A DNA stretch of 64,000 nt from NCBI RefSeq assembly GCF_016917755.1, contig NZ_CP070326.1:6944001-7008000 (forward strand), written 5' to 3'. The stretch is from Streptomyces noursei. Lineage in GTDB: Bacteria > Actinomycetota > Actinomycetes > Streptomycetales > Streptomycetaceae. Within the stretch, counting starts at the first letter, position 1; every line of letters begins with the position of its first letter. Positions 26,482-35,022 of this stretch are shown here, piece by piece. The position numbers and the translations under genes are program-made. The notes beneath the pieces were generated by a model. It saw nothing but the letters and a program-made list of their open reading frames with translations. It did not search any database and had not been told where the DNA came from.

Positions 26482-29400
26482 TCAGCCGCGCAGCCGCAGC
26501 CCCCGCGGCGTCGGGTGGAAGCCCGCGGCCTCCAGGACGGGCGCGAACGGGGAGGTGAGGGCGGCGGTGCCGTTGATGCGCTCGGTGGTCAGGGTGCCGA
26601 CGGCGCCGGCCCGGGCCGCCTCGACGAGGGCCTCGACGGCCGGCCGGAGCCGGGGGTCGGCGGCGGCCGCGGCCGGGTCGGGGCCCAGTGGCCATATCAG
26701 CAGGGTCTTGCCGCCGCGCTCCATGTAGAGCGCCAGCTCGCCGTCGACCAGGACGACCAGCGAACCGGCCTTGCGGCCCGGCTTGTGGGTGGCACCTTCG
26801 GGGGGCTCGGGCCAGGACAGGGCGGCGCCGTATGCGTTGGCAGGGTCGGCGGCGGCCAGGACCAGGGCGCGGCGGGGCTGCCCTGGGCCACCGTCCGGGA
26901 AGGGGGCGTCGGCGCCGCGCTCCCGTTGGTTGCTGATCGCCCGCAGCCGGTCCACCGCGCCGTCCATCGCGAACTGGGCGGCGCCCAGCCCCTCGACGAC
27001 GTAGCCGCGCCGGGCCTGCCCGGACTCCTCGAAGACGGACAGCACGCGATAGGCGGCGGAGAAGCCGCCGGCGACCCCTTCGGCGGCGACCGCGCCGCGG
27101 GTGACGATGCCGTGCCGGTCCAGGAGCGTACGGGCCAGGGCGTGGGCGCGGCGGGTCGGATCCGGCTCGGGGGCGGGCAGCAGTGACCAGCGGCCGCCGA
27201 CCGTCGGCGGGCCGGAGCGCGAGGCGGTGGGGCGCGCGGCGGCGTTCAGCGTCCCTCCCCCGAACTCCGCTCGGAGGTGCCCCCACCTGCCGCGGGGGAC
27301 GGTGCGCCGGGCGCGGTGGGCCGTGGAGCCGGCCGTGCGGCCCGAGCCGAGCAGGGCGCGCAGCGGCGCCAGGGTGTCGTTGGTGAGCCGCCCGGACCAG
27401 GCCAGCTCCCACAGCGCGTCGGCGAGCTGCGGATCGGTGGCGTCCGGATGCGTGGTGGCGCGGACCTGGTCGGCGATCTGCCGGAAGAACAGGCCGTAAC
27501 CGGGGGCGAGGGCGGTCAGCACGGACTCGTGCAGCGCGGTCGGATCCAGGGGCAGCGGGGGCTGAAGGAGCAGGGGCGCGGTGTCGGCGAGGTGGAGGGA
27601 GAGCCAGCCGTCCTTGCCGGGCAGGGCGCCGGCGCCGGCCCACAGCACCTCGCCGGTGGCGGTGAGCTCGTCCAGCAGGGCGGGGGTGTAGCCGCCGACG
27701 CGGGACGGCAGGATCAGCTTCTCCAGCGCGGAGGCCGGCACCGGCGCGCCCTGGAGCTGCTCGATTGCTCGGACCAGGCCGTCGATGCCGCGCAGCCCGT
27801 ACCCGGAGGCGGCGGTGGCGACCGGCGGTGCGGGTGCCCCGGAGGCGGGTGCCGGGCGCGGGACGCCGACGTGCTGCCACTGGGGCAGGAAGGCGGCCAG
27901 CGCGGCGGGCGGCACCGGCTCCAGCTCCTCGCGCAGCGCGGCCAGCGAGCGGCGGCGGAGCCGGCGCAGCACCTGGGCGTCGCACCATTCCTGGCCGATG
28001 CCCTCGGGATGGAACTCGCCCTGGACCAGGCGGCCGGTGGCGGCCAGGCGGTGCAGGGCGCCGTCGGTGACGGCGGTGCCGAGGCCGAAGCGGGTGGCCG
28101 CCTGCTCGGACGTGAACGGGCCGTGGGTGCGGGCATAACGGGACAGCAGATCGCCCAGCGGGTCCTTGACCGGCTCGGTGAACGACTCGGGGACGCCGAC
28201 CGGCAGCGCGGTGCCCAGGGCGTCCCGGAGCCGGCCGGCGTCCTCGACGGCGGCCCAGTGCTCGGCGCCGGCGATCCGCACCCGGATGGCGCGCCGGGCC
28301 CCGGCCAGCTCCTCGGCCCAGGCCGGCTCCGCGCCGCGCTCGGTCAACTCGGTGTCGGTCAGCGGCCCGAGCACCCGCAGCGCGTCGGCGACGCCCTCGA
28401 CGTCCTTGACGCGGCGGTCCTCGGTGCGCCACTGCAGCTCGGCCTCCAGCTCGGCCAGCACCTGCGCGTCCAGCAGCTCGCGCAGCTCGGCCCGGCCCAG
28501 GAGTTCGGCCAGCAGCCGGGAGTCCAGGGACAGCGCGGCGGCCCGGCGCTCGGCCAGCGGGGAGTCGCCCTCGTAGAGGAACTGCGCGACGTAGCCGAAC
28601 AGCAGGGAGCGGGCGAACGGGGACGGCTCCGGCGTCGTGACCTCCACCAGGCGGACCCGGCGGGCCTCGATGTCGGCCATCAGCTCCGTCAGACCCGGGA
28701 CGTCGAAGACGTCCTGGAGGCATTCGCGGACCGCCTCCAGCACGATCGGGAACGACCCGAACTCGCTCGCGACCTGGAGGAGTTGGGCGGCGCGCTGGCG
28801 CTGCTGCCACAGCGGGGTGCGCTTGCCGGGGCTGCGGCGGGGCAGCAGCAGGGCGCGCGCCGCGCACTCCCGGAACCGGGAGGCGAACAGCGCGGAGCCG
28901 CCGACCTGGTCGGTGACGAGCTGATCGACCTCGCCGTGCTCGAAGACCACATCGGCGGCGCCCACCGGGGACTGCTCGGGGTCGTACTCCGCGCGGTCCG
29001 CGACGCCGAAGCCGCCGTCGCCGTCGAGGAGGTCCAGGCCCATCAGGTCGGCGTCCGGCAGCCGCAGCACGATGCCGTCGTCGGCGTGCATCACCTGGGC
29101 GTCCAGGCCGTAGCGCTCGGCGAGCCGGGCGCCCAGGGCCAGGGCCCAGGGGGCGTGCACCTGCGCCCCGAAGGGGGAGTGGATGACGATCCGCCAGTCG
29201 CCCAGCTCGTCGCGGAAGCGCTCGACGACGATGGTGCGGTCGTCCGGGACATGGCCGCAGGACTGGCGCTGTTCGGAGAGATAGGCCAGGACGTTGGCGA
29301 CCGCCCAGTCGTCGAGCCCGGCGGCGGACAGCCGGGCGGCCGCCTCCTCGGGGGAGAGCGAGCCGATCTCCCGGAGGAACGCGCCCAGCGCACGGCCCAG

Positions 29401-31299
29401 TTCGAGCGGGCGGCCGAGTTGGTCGCCCTTCCAGAACGGCAGTCGGCCGGGCACCCCGGGGGCGGGCGTGACCAGCACCCGGTCGCGGGTGATGTCCTCG
29501 ATGCGCCAGGAGGTGGTGCCGAGGGTGAAGACGTCGCCCACCCGGGACTCGTAGACCATCTCCTCGTCCAGCTCGCCCACCCGTCGCCCGCCACCGCCCT
29601 TGGCGGAGCTGTCGCCGGCGAGGAAGACGCCGAACAGGCCGCGGTCGGGGATCGTGCCGCCGGACGTCACGGCGAGCCGCTGGGCACCGGGGCGGCCGGT
29701 GACGGTCTGTGCGACGCGGTCCCAGACCAGCCGGGGGCGCAACTCGGCGAAGGCGTCGGACGGATAGCGCCCGGCGAGCATGTCCAGCACCGAGGTGAAC
29801 GCGGACTCCGGGAGCGCGGCGAACGGCGCCGCCCGGCGGACCACGGCCAGCAGCTCCTCGACGTCCCAGGTGTCCATCGCCGCCATCGCGACCAGCTGTT
29901 GGGCCAGCACGTCCAGCGGATTGGCGGGCACCCGCAGCGCCTCGATGGCGCCCGAGCGCATCCGCTCGGTGACCACCGCCGCCTGCACCAGATCGCCGCG
30001 GTACTTGGGGAAGACGATGCCCTTGGACACCGCGCCGACCTGGTGGCCGGCCCGGCCCACCCGCTGGAGCCCGGAGGCCACCGACGGCGGCGACTCCACC
30101 TGGACGACCAGGTCGACCGCACCCATGTCGATGCCCAGCTCCAGGCTGGACGTGGCGACCACCGCCGGCAGACGGCCCGCCTTGAGGTCCTCCTCCACCA
30201 GGGCGCGCTGCTCCTTGGAGACCGAGCCGTGGTGGGCGCGGGCCAGCAGCGGCGGCGCGCCCTTGGCGGCACCGGACTCGGCCATCAGCTCGGCGGGGGA
30301 GTGGTGCTCGGGCAGGGCCGTGCCCGTGGTGCGCTCGTAGGCGATCTCGTTGAGGCGGTTGCACAGCCGCTCCGCGAGGCGGCGGGAGTTGGCGAAGACG
30401 ATCGTGGAGCGGTGGGCCTGGACGAGGTCGGCGATCCGCTCCTCGACCTGCGGCCAGATGGATGGCTTCTCGCCCGTCTCGCCCTCCTGGACGGGGGCGC
30501 TGCCGAGCTCGCCCACCCGTCGCTCACCACCGCCCTTCGCAGGACGCGCTGCGCGCGGCTCGTTCATATCCTCCACCGGGACGACCACCGAGAGGTCGAA
30601 CCGCTTGCCGGACGGCGGCTGGACGATCTCCACCCGGCGCCGCGGCGACAGATAGCGGGCCACCTCCTCCACCGGGCGGACCGTCGCGGACAGCCCGATC
30701 CGGCGCGCCGGGCGGTCGAGCAGCTCGTCCAGCCGCTCCAGGGACAGCGCCAGATGGGCGCCGCGCTTGGTGCCGGCGACCGCGTGCACCTCGTCCAGGA
30801 TGACGGTCTCGACGCCGGCCAGCGCCTCCCGGGCCGAGGCCGTCAGCATCAGGAACAGCGATTCGGGCGTCGTGATCAGGATGTCCGGCGGGCGGGTGGC
30901 CAGCGCGCGGCGCTCGGCGGCCGGGGTGTCGCCGGAGCGGATGCCGACCCGGATGTCCGGCTCCGGCAGCCCGAGGCGGATCGCCTCCTGCCGGATCCCC
31001 GTCAGCGGACTGCGCAGATTCCGCTCCACATCGACGGCGAGGGCCTTCAGGGGCGAGACGTACAGCACCCGGCAGCGCTTCTTCGGCTCGGCGGGCGGCG
31101 GGGCGCTCGCCAGCGCGTCCAGCGACGCCAGGAACGCGGCCAGCGTCTTGCCGGAGCCCGTCGGCGCCACCACCAGGACGTCGGATCCCTCGGCGATCGC
31201 CCGCCAGGCGCCCTCCTGCGCGGCGGTGGGCGCGCTGAACGCCCCGGCGAACCAGCCGCGGGTCGCGGGCGAGAACGAATCGAGCGCTGCCTCGGTCAT
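26482..31299 (-). CDS. lhr: Lhr-family ATP-dependent helicase
   Basis: A 1605-residue superfamily 2 helicase starting MTEAALDSFSPATRGWF. Walker A APTGSGKT (about 45-52), motif II DEVH (169-172), then helicase C (TSSLELGIDMGAVDLVVQ, QRVGRAGHQVG), a winged helix and Lhr-specific domains, and a long C-terminal region. Actinobacterial Lhr is a 3'-5' DNA-RNA unwinding helicase of about 1500 residues linked to mitomycin C resistance in mycobacteria. The extra length comes partly from Gly/Arg-rich inserts (AKGGG-RRVGEL) at two places, encoded by near-identical DNA repeats. Pairing with nei supports a repair role. Confidence 0.93.
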   Translation of the reverse strand: MTEAALDSFSPATRGWFAGAFSAPTAAQEGAWRAIAEGSDVLVVAPTGSGKTLAAFLASLDALASAPPPAEPKKRCRVLYVSPLKALAVDVERNLRSPLTGIRQEAIRLGLPEPDIRVGIRSGDTPAAERRALATRPPDILITTPESLFLMLTASAREALAGVETVILDEVHAVAGTKRGAHLALSLERLDELLDRPARRIGLSATVRPVEEVARYLSPRRRVEIVQPPSGKRFDLSVVVPVEDMNEPRAARPAKGGGERRVGELGSAPVQEGETGEKPSIWPQVEERIADLVQAHRSTIVFANSRRLAERLCNRLNEIAYERTTGTALPEHHSPAELMAESGAAKGAPPLLARAHHGSVSKEQRALVEEDLKAGRLPAVVATSSLELGIDMGAVDLVVQVESPPSVASGLQRVGRAGHQVGAVSKGIVFPKYRGDLVQAAVVTERMRSGAIEALRVPANPLDVLAQQLVAMAAMDTWDVEELLAVVRRAAPFAALPESAFTSVLDMLAGRYPSDAFAELRPRLVWDRVAQTVTGRPGAQRLAVTSGGTIPDRGLFGVFLAGDSSAKGGGGRRVGELDEEMVYESRVGDVFTLGTTSWRIEDITRDRVLVTPAPGVPGRLPFWKGDQLGRPLELGRALGAFLREIGSLSPEEAAARLSAAGLDDWAVANVLAYLSEQRQSCGHVPDDRTIVVERFRDELGDWRIVIHSPFGAQVHAPWALALGARLAERYGLDAQVMHADDGIVLRLPDADLMGLDLLDGDGGFGVADRAEYDPEQSPVGAADVVFEHGEVDQLVTDQVGGSALFASRFRECAARALLLPRRSPGKRTPLWQQRQRAAQLLQVASEFGSFPIVLEAVRECLQDVFDVPGLTELMADIEARRVRLVEVTTPEPSPFARSLLFGYVAQFLYEGDSPLAERRAAALSLDSRLLAELLGRAELRELLDAQVLAELEAELQWRTEDRRVKDVEGVADALRVLGPLTDTELTERGAEPAWAEELAGARRAIRVRIAGAEHWAAVEDAGRLRDALGTALPVGVPESFTEPVKDPLGDLLSRYARTHGPFTSEQAATRFGLGTAVTDGALHRLAATGRLVQGEFHPEGIGQEWCDAQVLRRLRRRSLAALREELEPVPPAALAAFLPQWQHVGVPRPAPASGAPAPPVATAASGYGLRGIDGLVRAIEQLQGAPVPASALEKLILPSRVGGYTPALLDELTATGEVLWAGAGALPGKDGWLSLHLADTAPLLLQPPLPLDPTALHESVLTALAPGYGLFFRQIADQVRATTHPDATDPQLADALWELAWSGRLTNDTLAPLRALLGSGRTAGSTAHRARRTVPRGRWGHLRAEFGGGTLNAAARPTASRSGPPTVGGRWSLLPAPEPDPTRRAHALARTLLDRHGIVTRGAVAAEGVAGGFSAAYRVLSVFEESGQARRGYVVEGLGAAQFAMDGAVDRLRAISNQRERGADAPFPDGGPGQPRRALVLAAADPANAYGAALSWPEPPEGATHKPGRKAGSLVVLVDGELALYMERGGKTLLIWPLGPDPAAAAADPRLRPAVEALVEAARAGAVGTLTTERINGTAALTSPFAPVLEAAGFHPTPRGLRLRG
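27253..27287 (-). repeat. GC-rich inverted element inside lhr
   Basis: A segment starting CCCTCCCCCGAACTCCGC and ending GGAGGTGCCCCCACC encodes GHLRAEFGGGT in Lhr. It looks like the short self-complementary dispersed elements common in Streptomyces genomes. I recognise only the style of element, not an exact family. Confidence 0.4.
29570..29604 (-). repeat. 35-base repeat, copy 1, inside lhr
   Basis: Begins AGCTCGCCCACCCGTCGC and ends CGCCCTTGGC. It differs from copy 2 (30506-30540) at 3 of 35 positions. Copies are 936 bases apart, a multiple of three, in the same frame, encoding AKGGGGRRVGELD. Confidence 0.85.
30506..30540 (-). repeat. 35-base repeat, copy 2, inside lhr
   Basis: Partner of 29570-29604; encodes AKGGGERRVGELG between the first helicase domain and helicase C. 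The repeat adds a flexible Gly/Arg-rich loop without breaking the frame. Confidence 0.85.
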
Positions 31300-31433
31300 G
31301 TTCCCCATCGTGCACCGGACCACTGACAATCCGGTCCGCCGCCGGCCGCGGCCCGCCGCGGGGCCGTCGCCGCGCGGCGTCCACGGTGCGGACGCCCTGT
31401 CGCCCGGCCGCCGGGAATCCGCACAATGAGGGC

Positions 31434-32336
31434 ATGGGCATGATCAGTACGGAGGGTGAGCCCACCGCGCCGCGGGCCCCTGACGAGTGGGCGCGCCACT
31501 GGCGCTACCCCGGGCTGCCCGGCCTCGACCTGCTGCGCGCCCGCTACGTCCGGCACTCCTTCCCCCGGCACGCCCACGACGGGTATGTGCTCTGCGCGGT
31601 CACCTCCGGGATCGAGGCGGTCGGCCTGCGCGACGGCGTCGTCCGCGCCGGACCCGGCTCCGTCGTGATGATCAATCCGGAGGTGCCGCACACCGCGCGG
31701 GCCGGCGCCCCCGAGGGCTGGGCCTACGCCACGCTCTACCCCTCGGTGGACCTCGTCGCCGGGATCGCCCATGAGACCACCGGGCTGCGCGGCACCGCGG
31801 GCTTCGTCCGGACCGTCGCCGACGAGCCCGGCCTCGGCCGGCTGATCGCCGGCGTCCACCGGGCCGCCGAGGCCGGCAACGCGCTGGCCGCCGACAGCCT
31901 GCTGCGGATCGTGGTGGCCCGGCTGCTGCGCGGCCACGGGGGACCGCTGCCCGCCCGCGCGTCCCGGGCGGCCGGCGCCCGTACCGCCGCCCGGGCCCGC
32001 GCCGTCCTGGAGGAGCGGATGCCCGATCCGCCCACCCTGGAGGAACTCGCCCGGGAACTGGGGACCAGCCCGTTCGCGCTGCTGCGGGCCTTCCGGGCCG
32101 CGTACGGCATGCCGCCGCACACCTGGCTCACCGACGCCCGCGTGCGGCGCGCCCGCCGGCTGCTGGAGGCCGGCACCCCGCCCGCCGAGACGGCCGTGAC
32201 GGTCGGCTTCACCGACCAGCCGCACCTGAACCGGCACTTCACCCGGATCGTCGGAGTGCCGCCGGGCGCCTACCGCCGGGAGCGCGCGGCGGCGGGTGCA
32301 AGAACGTACAAGACCGCGGGGGACGCGCCCTCCTAG
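31434..32336 (+). CDS. AraC-family regulator with cupin sensor
   Basis: A 300-residue protein from ATG 31434 (ATG 31440 also possible). The N-terminal cupin fold (about 20-110) has RHSFPRHAHDGYVLCAVTSG and MINPEVPHTARAG; the C-terminal double HTH (about 200-290) has LEELARELGTSPFALLRAFRAAYGMPPHTWL and VGFTDQPHLNRHFTRIVGVPPGAYRR. It probably senses a small ligand and controls the azlCD pair that starts 10 bases after its stop. It is divergent from lhr, with 134 bases between. Confidence 0.9.
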   Translation: MGMISTEGEPTAPRAPDEWARHWRYPGLPGLDLLRARYVRHSFPRHAHDGYVLCAVTSGIEAVGLRDGVVRAGPGSVVMINPEVPHTARAGAPEGWAYATLYPSVDLVAGIAHETTGLRGTAGFVRTVADEPGLGRLIAGVHRAAEAGNALAADSLLRIVVARLLRGHGGPLPARASRAAGARTAARARAVLEERMPDPPTLEELARELGTSPFALLRAFRAAYGMPPHTWLTDARVRRARRLLEAGTPPAETAVTVGFTDQPHLNRHFTRIVGVPPGAYRRERAAAGARTYKTAGDAPS

Positions 32337-32346
32337 GGTCCGGGGC

Positions 32347-33183
32347 GTGGCTGAACAGACAGATCGCGCAGTACCGGCGGAGATACGCACCGCCCAGGTC
32401 CGCGGCCCGGGGAGCCCCGCCACCGGGGCGCACGACGAGCCGCCGTCCGTACCGGAGCGGCCCGATGCGGCCGTCGTCAGGGACGCGTTGGGCGTCGGCA
32501 TCGCCGTCGGGCTCTCCGGCTTCGCCTTCGGCGTGACCTCCGCCGGTGCCGGGCTCAGCGTCTGGCAGACCTGCGCCCTGAGCCTCCTGGTCTTCACCGG
32601 GGCCTCGCAGTTCGCCCTGGTGGGCGCGCTCGCCGCGGGCGGCAACCCGTTCACCGCCGCGGCCGGGGCCTTCTTCCTGGGCGTCCGCAACGCCTTCTAC
32701 GGGCTGCGGCTCTCCGCCGTCCTCGGCTACCGCGGCGCGGTCCGGCCGCTGGCCGCCCACTGGATCATCGACGAGACCGCGGCCGTCACCCTGGCCCAGA
32801 CCGGGCGGCGCAGCGCACGACTGGGCTTCACCGTCACCGGGCTGTCGCTGTACGTCCTGTGGAACCTCACCACCCTCGGCGGTGCCCTGGGGGCCCGGGC
32901 GCTCGGCGACACCGCAGCCTGGGGCCTGGACGCGGCCGTCCCCGCGGTGTTCGTGGCGCTGCTCGCGCCGATGCTGCGGTCCGCCGTGGAGCGGTGCACG
33001 GCCGGCCTCGCCGTGCTGCTGCTCCTGGTGACGCTGCCGGTCCTGCCCGCCGGCGTGCCGGTGCTGCTCTCGGCGCTCGCCGCGCCCGCCGTCCTCGTAG
33101 TCCAGGGACGGTGGCGACGCCGGCCCGCCCCACAGGAGCGGGCCGGCGCGTACCACGACACCGTCGAGGAGGACCGGACATGA
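32347..33183 (+). CDS. azlC: AzlC-family amino acid exporter, large subunit
   Basis: A 278-residue membrane protein from GTG 32347, 10 bases after the AraC gene. A hydrophilic N-terminal extension of about 45 residues precedes the AzlC core: GFAFGVTSAGAGLSVWQTCALSLLVFTGASQFALVG and FFLGVRNAFYGLRLS. AzlC with AzlD exports branched-chain amino acids or analogues (BrnFE in Corynebacterium). The stop overlaps azlD (ATGA). Confidence 0.92.
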   Translation: MAEQTDRAVPAEIRTAQVRGPGSPATGAHDEPPSVPERPDAAVVRDALGVGIAVGLSGFAFGVTSAGAGLSVWQTCALSLLVFTGASQFALVGALAAGGNPFTAAAGAFFLGVRNAFYGLRLSAVLGYRGAVRPLAAHWIIDETAAVTLAQTGRRSARLGFTVTGLSLYVLWNLTTLGGALGARALGDTAAWGLDAAVPAVFVALLAPMLRSAVERCTAGLAVLLLLVTLPVLPAGVPVLLSALAAPAVLVVQGRWRRRPAPQERAGAYHDTVEEDRT

Positions 33184-33488
33184 ACGTCTGGATCGCGATC
33201 GGCGTCACCGCCGTCGGCTGCTACCTGGTCAAGTTCCTCGGCCTGTCGGCGCCCGCCGGCGTCCTGGAACGCCCCCTGGTCAAACGGTTGGCCGCGCTGC
33301 TCCCGGTGGCCCTGCTGGCCGCGCTGACCGCCCAGCAGACCTTTGGCGACGGTGGGCACCTGCTGCTGGACGCCAGGGCCGCCGGGGTCGCCGCGGCCGT
33401 CGTCGCCCTGCTGCTGCGCGCCCCGTTCCTGCTGATCGTCGCGGCCGCGGTGGCGGTCACCGCCGGGGTGCGCGCCCTGGGCGGGTGA
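33180..33488 (+). CDS. azlD: AzlD-family small subunit of amino acid exporter
   Basis: 102 residues, about four hydrophobic segments, beginning MNVWIAIGVTAVGCYLVKFLGLSAP. It overlaps azlC by four bases and completes the two-component exporter; the AraC gene, azlC and azlD form one transcription unit closed by the hairpin at 33494-33520. Confidence 0.92.
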   Translation: MNVWIAIGVTAVGCYLVKFLGLSAPAGVLERPLVKRLAALLPVALLAALTAQQTFGDGGHLLLDARAAGVAAAVVALLLRAPFLLIVAAAVAVTAGVRALGG

Positions 33489-33493
33489 CTGCG

Positions 33494-33520
33494 CCGCCGG
33501 GCCGTCGAAGGGCCCGGCGG
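33494..33520. terminator. Hairpin between convergent azlD and hypothetical gene
   Basis: CCGCCGGGCC (33494-33503) pairs with GGCCCGGCGG (33511-33520), 7-base loop; usable from both strands. Confidence 0.75.
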
Positions 33521-33536
33521 GCGGCCGCCCGGCCGC

Positions 33537-34460
33537 TCAGCCCAGTGGCCGCCCGTACGCCCGGAGCGTGAGCAGCGCCTCCAGGGTCACCAGCGGGCGG
33601 CCCTCCACCTCCGTACCGGGCGCCCACAGGCGCCAGTTGACGGGCCAGCCGCCGTCCTCCCCCTGGAGCGCGACGAGGTGGTCCAGGGCCCGGTCCATCT
33701 CCTGGTCGGTGAACCAGCCGCGGGCCAGCGAATCGGGCGCGGCGGCGAAGTCGTACGCGAAGTGGTGCTCCCCGGGGGCGTACCCCTCCGGTACCGGAAC
33801 GTCGGCCGCCCGCTCCGGGTCCAGCACGACCAGGTCCTGCTCCCGTACCAGCCGGCCCAGTCGCCGCGCCGCCGCGGCCGCCCGCGGCCGGTCCGGGGCG
33901 CCGTCCAGGAACGCCACCGCCGCCGCGACCTCGTAGGGATGGGTCTTCTCCAGGGACTCCACGGTCGCCCAGCAGTAGTCGGTCGCCCGGAACAGCCAGG
34001 CGTGCCACACCTGATTGCGGTGCAGCAGCCCCACCACCGGGCCGGTCGCCAGCAGCGAGCTCGGCGGGTCGTCCACCACGGGGATCCAGGGCGCGGCCGG
34101 ATAGCCGCGCAACGAGGGGTGCACCGCCGGCAGCGCCCCCTCGGACGTGGAGATCCGCGTCAGGTAGCGGCAGATCGGCTCCACCCGGCGGCCGTCGCAC
34201 CGCCCGATCCGGTTCAGGACCTTCAGCGCGTGCGCGGTGTGCAGCGGTTGGCTGACCGGGCCGCGCAGGTCGGGTTCCAGGGCGTGGCCGTAGCCGTCGT
34301 CGTCGTTGCGGTACGCGGTGAGCGCGGTCTCGACCGGGTCCGCGCCGCCGCCGAGGAAGTGGTGCGCGAAGAGCCGCTGCTCCAGCACCCGGGCGGTCAG
34401 CCAGACGAAGCGCTCGGCACGCGCCAGAGGGGTCGCTGGGGGACTTACGTTTTCGGCCAT
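33537..34460 (-). CDS. Hypothetical protein, alpha/alpha-toroid-like
   Basis: A 307-residue soluble protein starting MAENVSPPATPLARAERFVWLTARVLEQRLFAHHFLGG. Motifs such as YGHALEPDLRGPVSQPLHTAHALKVLNRIG and ALQGEDGGWPVNWRLW recall the repeat units of prenyltransferase/terpene-cyclase-type alpha toroids. No Asp-rich catalytic motif is evident, so an enzymatic role is not claimed. It is transcribed alone. Start ATG 34460 is the only good candidate. Confidence 0.75.
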   Translation of the reverse strand: MAENVSPPATPLARAERFVWLTARVLEQRLFAHHFLGGGADPVETALTAYRNDDDGYGHALEPDLRGPVSQPLHTAHALKVLNRIGRCDGRRVEPICRYLTRISTSEGALPAVHPSLRGYPAAPWIPVVDDPPSSLLATGPVVGLLHRNQVWHAWLFRATDYCWATVESLEKTHPYEVAAAVAFLDGAPDRPRAAAAARRLGRLVREQDLVVLDPERAADVPVPEGYAPGEHHFAYDFAAAPDSLARGWFTDQEMDRALDHLVALQGEDGGWPVNWRLWAPGTEVEGRPLVTLEALLTLRAYGRPLG

Positions 34461-34633
34461 GGCCCGACCGTAGGGGCGAAAGCCCGCGCCGGCACGGGCT
34501 CGCGGCCCGCTGCCCTCCGAGGGCGGGACCCTGGAGGCATCCGGTTGACGACCTCCGCCGTGGACGCGGGGCGTCTCCAGGGGCGGGACGGGGATTGCGG
34601 GTTCGCGGTGCGCATGCTGCAATGCCGCGCGTG

Positions 34634-34717
34634 ATGGGTCAACTCCCGCTGCACCGGCGCCTCTTCCTGGACCTCGCGCGGCTCGCCTCCGCGGCGTGTC
34701 GTCCGGCGGGGCGCTGA
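34634..34717 (+). CDS. 27-residue leader-type peptide
   Basis: Encodes M-G-Q-L-P-L then HRRLFLDLARLASAACRPAGR. The pattern RR-x3-DL-x-R-x-A-x3-CR is shared with the second leader ORF at 47125-47211 and fits the short actinobacterial peptides usually found ahead of sulfur or redox genes (R-x-H-x-DL-x-R-x-x-S-A-x-C). It has a Cys at position 22. No strong ribosome site is visible; GTG 34631 is an alternative start one codon upstream. The next same-strand gene is the secreted protein at 35023, 305 bases on, which is an unusual partner. Confidence 0.6.
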   Translation: MGQLPLHRRLFLDLARLASAACRPAGR

Positions 34718-35022
34718 CCCCGTCCCGCGCGCCCGGTGCGCACGCCGCCGTCCCCGGCGTCAGCCGCGCCCGACGGCAGCCCGCCAGCGGACCCCGCCCC
34801 GTCCACGACCCGCGCGGGACCGGCCGCCCCGGATACCCGCGGTGCGCGCGCCGGTCCCACCGGGCAGGGCGTCAAACCGCCGTCCCGGTACACCGGTTGA
34901 CGAGGCACCGTCCCACACCATCGCCGCCGCCGAGCGGCCAGCGGATGCGTCATCCTGCCCGCGCCCCGCGCGCCCGACCCTGGTGCGCGCGCCCTCCCGT
35001 TCCCCGATCCTGGAGCCGATCC
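34718..35022 (+). other. GC-rich leader region without a clear gene
   Basis: About 305 bases between the short leader-type ORF and the secreted-protein start. Very GC-rich with many self-complementary stretches (for example around 34800-34860), so strong RNA structure is likely. No convincing ORF with ribosome site seen. Confidence 0.5.
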
